Origin: Streptomyces hyaluromycini
GTDB lineage: Bacteria > Actinomycetota > Actinomycetes > Streptomycetales > Streptomycetaceae
Length of the DNA stretch: 64,000 nt
Direction: 5' to 3'
NCBI RefSeq assembly: GCF_002217755.1
Contig: NZ_BCFL01000018.1
Span: 682,001 to 746,000, forward strand
The stretch's first letter is position 1, and each line of letters begins with the position of its first letter. The notes under the pieces are model-generated. The model was not told where the DNA came from and ran no database searches. It was given only the letters and a program-made list of their open reading frames with translations. Positions 50,590 through 57,961 of the stretch are shown one piece after another. Both the position numbers and the translations under genes were made by a program.

Positions 50590-51441
50590 ATGCCGCCGAG
50601 GAGCAATCCGACCGCACGCCAGCAGCGTCTGGGCGCAGAGCTTCGCAAGCTACGGGAAGGGGCGGGACTGTCCACCGAACAGGCCGCCATACTGCTGGAC
50701 ACGAAACGAACCGTGATCACCAGCACCGAGGCGGGACGTCACGGCGTCAGCCCGGAGCGTGTCCGGCGCATTGCCTTCCGGTACGAGTGCACGGACCAGG
50801 CTCTGGTAGACGCGCTGGTCTCCATGTGCGGCGACCGCACGACCGGCTGGTGGGAGGAGTATCGCGACCTCCTGCCCGCGACATTCCTGGACATCGCCGA
50901 GTTGGAGTGGCACGCCCGAGGCTTGCGTGTCAGCACGATGACACACATGCCGGGCCAGCTGCAGACCGAGGCATACGCACACGCCCTCTTCCAAGCTGCC
51001 ATCCCGCCGCTGCCCACCGAGGAGTTCGAGGCCAGGGTCGCCCACCGCGTGCAAAGGCACCAGGCCATCGACCGGCCAGGGGCTCCGGACTACGTGCTGA
51101 TCATCCATGAGGCCGCCCTCCGGATCGAAGCAGGTGGACGCGCGGTGCTACGAGACCAGCTTGGTCACCTCATGACAGCCGCAGACCGCGACAACGTCAC
51201 AATCCAGGCCATCCCCTTCTCCGCAGGGGCGTTCCCCGGTTCAGGCCAGTCGATCCTGTACGCCCTCGGCCAGATGCCTCCACTCGACACCGTGCAACTG
51301 GACCGCGCCACGGCAGGAGAATTCCTTTATTCAGGTGCCCACTTGTGCAAGTACCGTCTGCAACTCAACGAGATGCAGAGGATCGCGCTCAAGCCTGAGG
51401 AGACCCTCGATCTCATGCACGCCATTTCCCAGAGCCTTTAG
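50590..51441 (+). CDS. XRE-family regulator with DUF5753 (WhiJ-like)
   Basis: A 283-residue regulator. The helix-turn-helix lies at about 18-60 (LRKLREGAGLSTEQAAILLDTKRTVITSTEAGRHGVSPERVRRI). Residues about 95-275 are DUF5753, with STMTHMPGQLQTEAYAHAL, RVQRHQAI, YVLIIHEAALR and the late GAHLCKYRLQLNEMQ. WhiJ-like proteins of this layout control development or secondary metabolism together with a DUF397 partner. ATG 50590 follows GAGAGGGAACCG. The DUF397 gene begins 11 bases after the stop. Why such a set sits in a defence island is not known; it may control the flanking genes. Confidence 0.92.
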   Translation: MPPRSNPTARQQRLGAELRKLREGAGLSTEQAAILLDTKRTVITSTEAGRHGVSPERVRRIAFRYECTDQALVDALVSMCGDRTTGWWEEYRDLLPATFLDIAELEWHARGLRVSTMTHMPGQLQTEAYAHALFQAAIPPLPTEEFEARVAHRVQRHQAIDRPGAPDYVLIIHEAALRIEAGGRAVLRDQLGHLMTAADRDNVTIQAIPFSAGAFPGSGQSILYALGQMPPLDTVQLDRATAGEFLYSGAHLCKYRLQLNEMQRIALKPEETLDLMHAISQSL

Positions 51442-51452
51442 GAGAGTTGGTC

Positions 51453-51644
51453 ATGCCTGCTATCAGCTGGGAAGCACCCTTCTGCCAGGACGCGAGCAAC
51501 TGCTTCCGCTTCGGTACCGATGCCGAAGGCAACGCCTACATAGCCGTCAACGGCCAGGAGGATCACCACCTCACTGACTCCCTCGAAGCCCTGCGCACCC
51601 TCATCACCGACATCAAGGCGGGCAAGGCCGACCACCTGCTGTAG
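51453..51644 (+). CDS. DUF397 protein, WhiJ partner
   Basis: A 63-residue DUF397 protein (family that includes BldB-like small proteins). Family pattern: ISWEAPFCQDASNCFRF and EALRTLITDIKAGKADHLL. ATG 51453 has AGGAGA 7 bases upstream; it follows the XRE gene by 11 bases, as is standard for whiJ-type pairs. It probably binds or modulates its cognate regulator. Confidence 0.92.
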   Translation: MPAISWEAPFCQDASNCFRFGTDAEGNAYIAVNGQEDHHLTDSLEALRTLITDIKAGKADHLL

Positions 51645-51734
51645 GACCTCTGTAGGACCTGCCGCGCACCCCGCCAATAGGTACCGTGTACAGCGATCGA
51701 CTGACGAGGCATCAGGACGACGGGGGCGCAACGC

Positions 51735-53351
51735 GTGTCGCAGGCAAGGAGAATCGGCGAGCAGGGCCGCTACGAGCTGATCGAGGAGATCGAGTCCGGT
51801 GGCATGGGCACGGTCTGGCGCGGCTACGACGCCGTTCTCGACCGGGAGATCGCGGTCAAGCTCATCCGGCCCGACGTCGTCGCGTCGCCCGCGCAGGCGC
51901 AGGAGTTCGCCCGCCGCTTCGAACGTGAGGCGCGCGTCACCGCTCGGATTGGGCATCACGGGGTGCCGCAGGTGTTCGACGCGGTGCTGGACGAGGCGTC
52001 GTACGACCGGCTGTACCTGGTGATGGAGTACGTGCGCGGGATCTCCCTGCGCAGGCTGCTGGCAGGCGCGGAGGACGAAGCGGCGGCCCGGCTCCCGGTG
52101 AGCTGGGCCGCGTCGATCGCCGCGCAGATCTGCACCGTCCTGTCGTACGCGCACGCCATCCCGGTCGTGCACCGCGACCTGAAGCCGGACAACGTCCTGA
52201 TCGCCGCTGACGGCACGGTCAAGGTGCTGGACTTCGGCATCGCGAAGCTGTTGCGTACGGATGTCACCCGGCTCACGGCCACCGGCAGCCGGATCGGTAC
52301 CAGCCGTTACATGCCGCCCGAGCAGATCGACGGCGCGCAGATCACCCCGCTGAGCGACCTCTACGCGCTCGGCTGTGTGCTGCACGAACTCCTCGCCGGG
52401 GAGCCGGTGTTCAGCGGCGACAACGAGTACCAGCTTCTGCACCAGCACATGAAGGCGCCGCCGAAGCCGTTGCGCACACTGCGGCCCGAGGCACCGGAGG
52501 ACCTGGAGACGCTGATCCTCGACCTGCTGGCCAAGGTGCCCGAGCAGCGTCCGGCCGACGCGTACGCGGTCTACGAGCGTCTGTCGCCACACCTGCCGCA
52601 ACCGGGCTCGGCGGCTGCCCCCGTGGTCTTCACCGACGGTGATTCCCCCTCCGTCGTTCCCGACCCGACGGTGGTCTACCGGCAGCCGAACGCGCCCCTG
52701 CGGCGGACCACGGCGCCCTCGCCCGCACCCGAGCCGACAGCGCCCGTGCCAGTCCCCGGGCGGGTCGACACCGCGCTCCGGGACGCCATCCGGGACGCCT
52801 ACGCCCGGTCCGCGGACCTCGCCGAAAGCGGACGGTTCGCCCAGGCCGCGGACGTCCTCAAGGCCGTGATCGCCACGGCCGCCACCGCTCTCGGCGAGCA
52901 CAACCCCCGTGTACTCGGCCTGCGGCGGCAGCGCGCGGCGGTCCTCATGGCCGGCGAGGACTTCCGGCGTGCCTTGCCGGAGTTCGACGCGCTGGCCGCC
53001 GTCTACGCCCGTACGGCGGGACCGGCCGACGAAAACACCCTGGAGTGCCGTCGGCACGCCGCCCACTGCCGGGCCAACCTCGGTCAGGCCACGGTCGCCC
53101 TACGGGAGTTCCAGGAGGTCCTGGAGGTCGTGTCCGACGCAGCCGGGGACGCCTCCGAGACCGCTCTCGACCTGCGCCGAAGCATCGGCCTCCTCCTCTT
53201 CTCCGAGGGCCGCCGCACCGAGGCCGAGGGTGTTCTCGACGCCCTCCACGAGGACATGTGCGTACTCCTCGGCGAGGACCACGAGGAGACCCGCGAGATT
53301 GCCGATCTCCTCGCCCGGCTGCGCGGCCCGGAGGGCTCGGGCCCCTACTGA
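51735..53351 (+). CDS. Soluble Ser/Thr protein kinase with repeat-like C terminus
   Basis: A 538-residue Hanks-type kinase. Glycine loop ESGGMGTVWRG, catalytic Lys in EIAVKLIRP, catalytic loop VVHRDLKPDNVLIA, DFG as DFGIAKLL, and activation/P+1 loop GTSRYMPPEQIDG are intact. After a Pro/Ala/Thr-rich linker (about 300-345), residues 350-530 are helical repeats of the tetratricopeptide kind (AESGRFAQAADVLKAVIATAATALGEHNPRVL, then a second and third unit). There is no membrane segment or PASTA domain, so it is cytosolic. Kinases with this layout recur in Streptomyces and in defence islands; a role in defence signalling is inference. GTG 51735 has only a weak ribosome site. Converges on the AIPR gene. 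Confidence 0.92.
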   Translation: MSQARRIGEQGRYELIEEIESGGMGTVWRGYDAVLDREIAVKLIRPDVVASPAQAQEFARRFEREARVTARIGHHGVPQVFDAVLDEASYDRLYLVMEYVRGISLRRLLAGAEDEAAARLPVSWAASIAAQICTVLSYAHAIPVVHRDLKPDNVLIAADGTVKVLDFGIAKLLRTDVTRLTATGSRIGTSRYMPPEQIDGAQITPLSDLYALGCVLHELLAGEPVFSGDNEYQLLHQHMKAPPKPLRTLRPEAPEDLETLILDLLAKVPEQRPADAYAVYERLSPHLPQPGSAAAPVVFTDGDSPSVVPDPTVVYRQPNAPLRRTTAPSPAPEPTAPVPVPGRVDTALRDAIRDAYARSADLAESGRFAQAADVLKAVIATAATALGEHNPRVLGLRRQRAAVLMAGEDFRRALPEFDALAAVYARTAGPADENTLECRRHAAHCRANLGQATVALREFQEVLEVVSDAAGDASETALDLRRSIGLLLFSEGRRTEAEGVLDALHEDMCVLLGEDHEETREIADLLARLRGPEGSGPY

Positions 53352-53367
53352 CGGCCCGCCGGTAGCG

Positions 53368-55476
53368 TCACGCTTCGCCTTCTTCTTCCTCTTCGCTGTG
53401 GATGCCCTTCGCCAGGTCCCACAGGCTGCGGCCGTCCGCGAGGAGCCAGCGAGTCGTCCCCTGGTTGGCCACCGGCCGTTCGTCCCATTCGGCATCCGCC
53501 CACATCTTCGACACCAGCCCGGACGGCGAGTACTGCTGCTCGTCGTACGCCCACAGGATCGACTTGGTTCGGTGATTGACCCAGGTCGCCTGACGCCGCC
53601 GTTCGTCCTGGACAAGCCACTCTTCCATGGCGTCGCGCTCGGGCTCGTTCTGAGCCACGTACTGGAGAGGGGCTCCGTCCTTGATCACACGGCGGTCGAC
53701 CAGGAGCGGCACGGTGTTCGGGCGACGCTGCTTGCGCTCCTTCGCGGGAGGTACGGGAACGGCAACGCCCTCGGCCAGGTCGCCGAGGACGTGCTTCGCT
53801 AGCTCTCGGCACGTCTCCGCGGTCTGGAAGGCGGTCCTGATCTGGGGACGTGGCCCGTAACGAGCGACGATCTGGTGCGTCAGCCGACGCACCAGATCCG
53901 GTACGAGGGCAGGGATCTTCTCCAGGACCTCGCTGTCCCAGTCGAAGTCGGGGTCATCAATGCTCGTGGCACCGAGATGCTGGAAGATCAGGTGGGTGAC
54001 GAGAAAACCACCATGCTCCGCGGTTGCCGCCTCGCGGCTGTTCTGCCCACTGCCCAGTTCGTAGACCGCGCTCCGTGCCGCGCGCAGCGTGAGCACGGAC
54101 CGCCACACCTTCTGCGGCGAGGGTTCACGTTTGAACAGCAGGGTGTGGCTGCCCTTGGGGCCCTGCTCCCAGAGGTTCTCCGTGGAACTGGCGGCCCGGG
54201 CGGCCTGTTCCGCATCCGGGTGCAGGCACGCGAGTGCGAGAGCGACTTCGTCCAGTGAGCAACCGGTCTCGGGCGCAGCAACCGGCTCGCCGCGCTTGAT
54301 CACGTACTGCTTGCGCAGCTCGGCGCGCAGGTTGGCCTTGATCGCCTGGTGCACCGGTTCCAGCGCGATGTGATCGCGCTGCTCGATGGCGTTCTGCCGG
54401 TTCGCCGCCTGCGAGACCTGGACGCCGAATTCCCGGTCTTTCTGCGTGTTGATGACCTTGATGCTCAGGGTGGCGTTGGCTGCGGCCTCACCATCGTCGT
54501 GCATCGACCTGGCGACAGCCCGTACCGTCTGAGCGCCGTTGACGATGCTCGCCCCCGTCACGGTGAGAGTGGTCGGCTTGCTCTGCGGTGCCCTGGCGCT
54601 GTCGTTCTCCGCCGTGAGCGAGTCGCAGATCATGGTGATGCCGTTGTTCAGGTGCCAGAACCTGGTGGGATCGGAGGTAAGAGTCAGACCGATCTCCGCA
54701 TTGGTGACGGTGGTCCCGAGTGGGGCCCGGAGATTCTGCTCGAACAGGCCCGTACCGTGCGTCTCGTACCACTCGGCGACGCTCTCGGCGGATACCGTGC
54801 CCTGATAAGCCTTGAGTGGTCCCTTCTGCTCGTACCAGTCGTCAAGGCGTACCTTCAGACAGATCGGCTCCGGCCGAAGATCCGCATGGATCTGGTCATG
54901 GAAGTCCGCGGCGTACAGCACCTCGACGCTCATGCGGGCACCATGCTTGTTGAACTCGGCGAGAGCGTTGTCGAGAACCTCGCGCGCGGGTGGAGAGGGC
55001 TCTACAGTGCCCATCAGCGCGATGACCAGAGTGGCTCGCTCGTTGATGATGAACGGCCGGGCCTCCAAGGCGAGCGCGCCGGCACGCTGGTTGAACTGGT
55101 CGTACAACTCGTTCTCGATACGGTTCAGACCGTCCACCATCGCCTTGGCGGCGCCCACGTCGAAGGTCGCCGTGCCCTTGTCGCTCCACTTCGCCTGGAC
55201 GAGCAGAGCCCGCCCGCTGTCTGGCAGGGGAGCGATGGCGTCCATTCCCTGGTCCGCGATGCCGTCCGTGACGAACCGAGCCGCCTCGGCCACACTGCAC
55301 TTGGCCACGCGTCGTACCGCGAGGGCTGCAAGAGCACGGGAGAGAAAACGCTGTTCGTAGTTGTCGCCTCGGAAGTGGGCGATATCGCTGTCGTCTATCA
55401 CCCCGTCGAATGTCTCGTGCAGCTGCTCGCGCACCTGCGTGACCTGGCGAGGTGTGTCCGCCCCCGAGGTGGCCAT
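53368..55476 (-). CDS. AIPR-family abortive phage resistance protein
   Basis: A 702-residue AIPR-family protein (PF10592). Central hallmark motifs are FWHLNNGITMICDSL, ASIVNGAQTVRAVA and VSQAANRQNAIEQRDHIAL. Near the N terminus is a PD-(D/E)xK-like site: GMDAI (Asp 79) and LLVQAKW (Gln 94, Lys 96). The family is named after the lactococcal AbiA-type resistance context and is frequent in defence islands, usually beside restriction or helicase genes. It probably cuts nucleic acid. ATG 55476 is preferred (GGGAAGG upstream); GTG 55494 is an alternative. It is second in a two-gene unit; the partner (55528-56880) ends 51 bases upstream. Ends with an acidic EEEEEGEA tail. Confidence 0.88.
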   Translation of the reverse strand: MATSGADTPRQVTQVREQLHETFDGVIDDSDIAHFRGDNYEQRFLSRALAALAVRRVAKCSVAEAARFVTDGIADQGMDAIAPLPDSGRALLVQAKWSDKGTATFDVGAAKAMVDGLNRIENELYDQFNQRAGALALEARPFIINERATLVIALMGTVEPSPPAREVLDNALAEFNKHGARMSVEVLYAADFHDQIHADLRPEPICLKVRLDDWYEQKGPLKAYQGTVSAESVAEWYETHGTGLFEQNLRAPLGTTVTNAEIGLTLTSDPTRFWHLNNGITMICDSLTAENDSARAPQSKPTTLTVTGASIVNGAQTVRAVARSMHDDGEAAANATLSIKVINTQKDREFGVQVSQAANRQNAIEQRDHIALEPVHQAIKANLRAELRKQYVIKRGEPVAAPETGCSLDEVALALACLHPDAEQAARAASSTENLWEQGPKGSHTLLFKREPSPQKVWRSVLTLRAARSAVYELGSGQNSREAATAEHGGFLVTHLIFQHLGATSIDDPDFDWDSEVLEKIPALVPDLVRRLTHQIVARYGPRPQIRTAFQTAETCRELAKHVLGDLAEGVAVPVPPAKERKQRRPNTVPLLVDRRVIKDGAPLQYVAQNEPERDAMEEWLVQDERRRQATWVNHRTKSILWAYDEQQYSPSGLVSKMWADAEWDERPVANQGTTRWLLADGRSLWDLAKGIHSEEEEEGEA

Positions 55477-55527
55477 GAATGATTGCCTTCCCACTGATGG
55501 TGTCTTGTTGATGGCCTGGGCCAGCGC

Positions 55528-56880
55528 CTAGATCCCCGAGCCGTTGCCACGCTGCCGGAGGCTGAAGTCCACGACCAGCAAAGCAACGCCAGCCGTGTCG
55601 ATCGAGGCCTCCACCCACTCCAAGGCCACCTGGAAGGGCACGCCGCTCGCGCCGAGCCAACCGTCGCGCACCAGCCCGGCAAAGCTGGTGTGTGCCAGGT
55701 GGCGGGTGAGCACGCGCAAGGAAAGGCCGGGGAGACCGGTCTCCCCTGCGTCCGAGATCGCTCCGGCGAACTGGCCGTAGGGGTAGATCGCACCGGAACT
55801 CGTCCGGTGCAGAGCGGCGGTGAAGGGCTCCGGCTCATGAACGCGGAGGAAGAGAGGGTCGTCCAGCAAGCTGTAATCGTCGGCGCTCCGCCAGTCGCGT
55901 GTCGACAGGCGGTGAGCACGGCTGCGGAACTCGTCCAGGCCGCGCCAGGTGTCAGGGGAGAGGAATCCGTTGGGGCCGGGACGCAGGTAGCGCAGCGTGA
56001 CGAGCGTCCGGGTGTCGAAGTGGTAGTAGTGGGCGTCGAGGGAGCCCTCCCCGCCTTCGACCACCCGCTGATCGGTTATCGACGTGGCTTCCAAGTCATA
56101 ACTATGGCGGCCTTTGCGATTCGAGAACGCGCGGACGACGACCTCTCCGGCACCACGGAACCTCTCCGCCGCCTGCCCACGGACATCGTCGAACATCGGC
56201 TGAATCTCAGTCCCTGTCAGCCCGCTGACAAAGGCTGCCCGGGCGGCTGTCCTGTCCCAGCGACGCACCTCGGAGAAGTCGCTCGGGGTCAGCCCGGCTA
56301 TCTTGGCGAAAAGCAGAAGGGCGTCGCGCTCATCACGCCAGCGGAGCTCTCCCTCGCTCCAGCCTTCGGCTTCGTCGAGCAGCGGCAGCAGCCTCTGGAC
56401 TTCGGCCTCGACATCAGGGGAGATCCGCCTCAGATTGGCGAACACGGTGCCCGCACCGACCGTGACAGGACCGCTTTCCGGTAACGACACGGAGAGCTCG
56501 GCGTCTGACTCGCCGTCGGCGCACCAGAGCCCTGAGACAGGCACCAGGCTTCGAAGGCTTCGTGCACGGGTAACGACGACCTTCCGGTCTCGGTCGGTCT
56601 GTCGAGCAGGGCGCACGATGCCCAGGCCCCAGATCCGCTCCTGTTGCTCCCGGTCGCGTTCATCGCCCTGCTCGTCGGAAGGAACAAGCAGGATCGCGAG
56701 GTGTGACTTGACCTCGGGCCAGTCACGGCAGGACTCGGAGTAGGACCTTTCCTTGGTGCGGCCTTTGGTGAGGTCCTCAGCGAGCAGACGAAGAAAGCCA
56801 CTGTCAGGGCGCAGAATCGCCAGCCGCGGCGATCGCGCCGAAGACGGTAAATCTGCCCGCCTCGGTTGTGCGAATGTCAT
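55528..56880 (-). CDS. Unrecognised protein partnered with AIPR gene
   Basis: A 450-residue protein that I do not recognise. The N-terminal 160 residues look like a beta-rich domain (AILLVPSDEQ, WGLGIVRPARQTDRDRKVVVTRARSLRSLVP). The centre is helical with RDALLLFAKIAGLTPSDFSEVRRWDR, then VVVRAFSNRKGRHSYDLEATSI, a possible metal/nuclease-like patch. The C-terminal half has LFLRVHEPEPFTAALHR and ends in ASIDTAGVALLVVDFSLRQRG. No Walker motif, membrane segment or signal is seen. It is the first gene of a two-gene unit with the AIPR protein and is therefore a strong candidate defence component. ATG 56880 is preceded by GGGGGAG. Downstream spacing is 51 bases. Confidence 0.8.
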   Translation of the reverse strand: MTFAQPRRADLPSSARSPRLAILRPDSGFLRLLAEDLTKGRTKERSYSESCRDWPEVKSHLAILLVPSDEQGDERDREQQERIWGLGIVRPARQTDRDRKVVVTRARSLRSLVPVSGLWCADGESDAELSVSLPESGPVTVGAGTVFANLRRISPDVEAEVQRLLPLLDEAEGWSEGELRWRDERDALLLFAKIAGLTPSDFSEVRRWDRTAARAAFVSGLTGTEIQPMFDDVRGQAAERFRGAGEVVVRAFSNRKGRHSYDLEATSITDQRVVEGGEGSLDAHYYHFDTRTLVTLRYLRPGPNGFLSPDTWRGLDEFRSRAHRLSTRDWRSADDYSLLDDPLFLRVHEPEPFTAALHRTSSGAIYPYGQFAGAISDAGETGLPGLSLRVLTRHLAHTSFAGLVRDGWLGASGVPFQVALEWVEASIDTAGVALLVVDFSLRQRGNGSGI

Positions 56881-57543
56881 CCACTCCCCCGAACCGCCTG
56901 CCACCACGCCGAGCCAGGCTCAGGGGGATGGTAGCGCGCCAGTTCCAGCATCCGGCTTACACGTCCCTAGTTCTCGCCGTTCTCGCCGCCCCGGCCGGCT
57001 CCGTTACGTCTTCGCCCAGTTCCTCGGGGACCGGGCCGACGGACTCACCGTTTGCCTGGCACGCGCGCAGGTCGCCGTCCCCGCGTCAAACGGCCCCCTG
57101 GAATCGATGTTGTCCCGCATGGTCGTCGAGCCGATCGAAGAGACTTCGGCCACCACTCTGCGGTCCTTCGTCGCCAATTGAGGCCCGCACGGGACAGGTG
57201 CGCCATCGACACCATGTCCGGCTCCGCCACCTTCGCCGCACATCCCCCGTTCACCGTACTCACCCCGACCCCGTCCACCTCACCACCCAATGCACCGGAC
57301 TCATCACCTTGATCAAGCCTGACGCGCTCGCGGGCGACATCCCGCGCCACTCTCCACTCGACAACGCGTGTATGGCTGCCCAAATCCCACACAGCCGTTC
57401 TCCAACCTGGCGCACTACGGCTACTTTGATGGCTACGCACGTAGCCGCGCGACCCCGTTTGAACGGGTACGGAACGGGGTTTGATCAGCCCCTCTCTTCC
57501 AACAATAAGGGCTCTGACCAGCAGATTCGCTGGCCAATGGGCC
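56881..57543. other. Gene-poor right end of the island
   Basis: About 660 bases before rnpB hold no convincing gene. A plus-strand stretch near 57000-57180 reads as YVFAQFLGDRADGLTV to SATTLRSFVAN and may be a decayed gene end. The GGCTAC motif is at 57419-57439, a dyad CCGTT-TG-AACGG near 57450, and a hairpin CTGGCC-AATG-GGCCAG at 57531-57546. Confidence 0.6.
57419..57439. repeat. Right copy of GGCTAC double motif
   Basis: GGCTACTTTGATGGCTACGCA, 20 of 21 identical to 37138-37158 and in the same orientation. Lies 104 bases inside the right attachment repeat. It is followed by CGTAGCC, an inverted half-site. Confidence 0.6.
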
Positions 57544-57546
57544 AGA
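57531..57546 (-). terminator. Hairpin just beyond the present rnpB 3' end
   Basis: CTGGCC-AATG-GGCCAG forms a 6-base perfect stem overlapping the end of the attachment repeat. Being island DNA, it may now terminate rnpB in place of the palindrome left at 37031-37048. Confidence 0.5.
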
Positions 57547-57575
57547 GCGGCAGACGAGTCGGGCTGTACGCCGGG
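57544..57575. repeat. Right attachment-site repeat (rnpB 3' end)
   Basis: Identical over 32 bases to 37052-37083. It comprises the last 27 bases of rnpB (including the 3' strand of helix P1) and five bases or so beyond. Integration here keeps rnpB intact. Confidence 0.85.
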
Positions 57576-57961
57576 TTCTGTACCCCGGTCCCTCGCGGGT
57601 GCCGGGGCGACGGCCATCCATCTAGGGCCGGTGTTGCCACCGGCCTCGTGCGGTCTACCCGGGGGCTCGGGCGGGCAGCCCTCGAACGTCCCCGCAGAAG
57701 CACCGGGGTGCTTCCTCTTGACCTTGCTCCGGGTGGGGTTTACCTAGCTGCCCAGGTCGCCCTGGGCACTGGTGGTCTCTTACACCACCGTTTCACCCTT
57801 ACCGAGGACCGAGGTCCCCGGCGGTTTGCTTTCTGTGGCACTGTCCCGCGAGTCGCCTCGGGTGGCCGTTAGCCACCACCCTGCCCTGTGGAGCCCGGAC
57901 GTTCCTCGGGAAGCCCCCCGTCAAGGGGACTCCACGCGGCCGTCCGCCCGGCTCGTCTGCC
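57549..57961 (-). ncRNA. rnpB: RNase P RNA, type A
   Basis: The catalytic RNA of RNase P, which trims tRNA 5' ends. Read on the minus strand, the conserved core GAGGAACGTCCGGGCTCCAC (about 57886-57905) is followed by ACAGGGCAGGGTGGTGGC, and the 3' part has the matching GAACCCGGCGTACAG and CGACTCGTCTG. Helix P1 is the 10-base pairing of 57952-57961 (GGCAGACGAG on the minus strand) with 57549-57558, which sets the ends within a few bases. Also present are the ACAGAAAGCAAACCGCC segment and GGTAAGGGTGAAA of the actinobacterial form. The 5' end overlaps the last 41 bases of the EamA gene, whose transcript continues in the same direction. Confidence 0.95.

Larger units (their letters stand above)
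37052..57575. mobile_element. Integrated defence island at rnpB, about 20.5 kb, no visible integrase
   Basis: Bounded by the 32-base direct repeats at 37052-37083 and 57544-57575. Inside each end lies the motif GGCTAC-N-TTGATGGCTACGCA (37138-37158 and 57419-57439; one mismatch), 54 and 104 bases from the repeats, resembling integrase or excisionase arm sites. The cargo is almost entirely defence-related: TIGR04141 protein, two methyltransferases, a complete type I system with an embedded ATPase/DUF4276 pair, AIPR protein and partner, a kinase and a WhiJ-like regulatory set. No tyrosine or serine recombinase, replication, transfer or phage structural gene is recognised, so the element is either decayed or moved by an enzyme encoded elsewhere. 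Confidence 0.75.

Noticed and set aside
55528-56880. Assigning the AIPR partner to the DUF4420 PD-(D/E)xK family
   Set aside because: That family is a known AIPR neighbour, but I could not match its motifs in this sequence, so no family is claimed.
37052-57575. Calling the island a prophage or conjugative AICE
   Set aside because: No capsid, tail, FtsK-like transfer, replication or integrase gene is recognisable; only end repeats support mobility.
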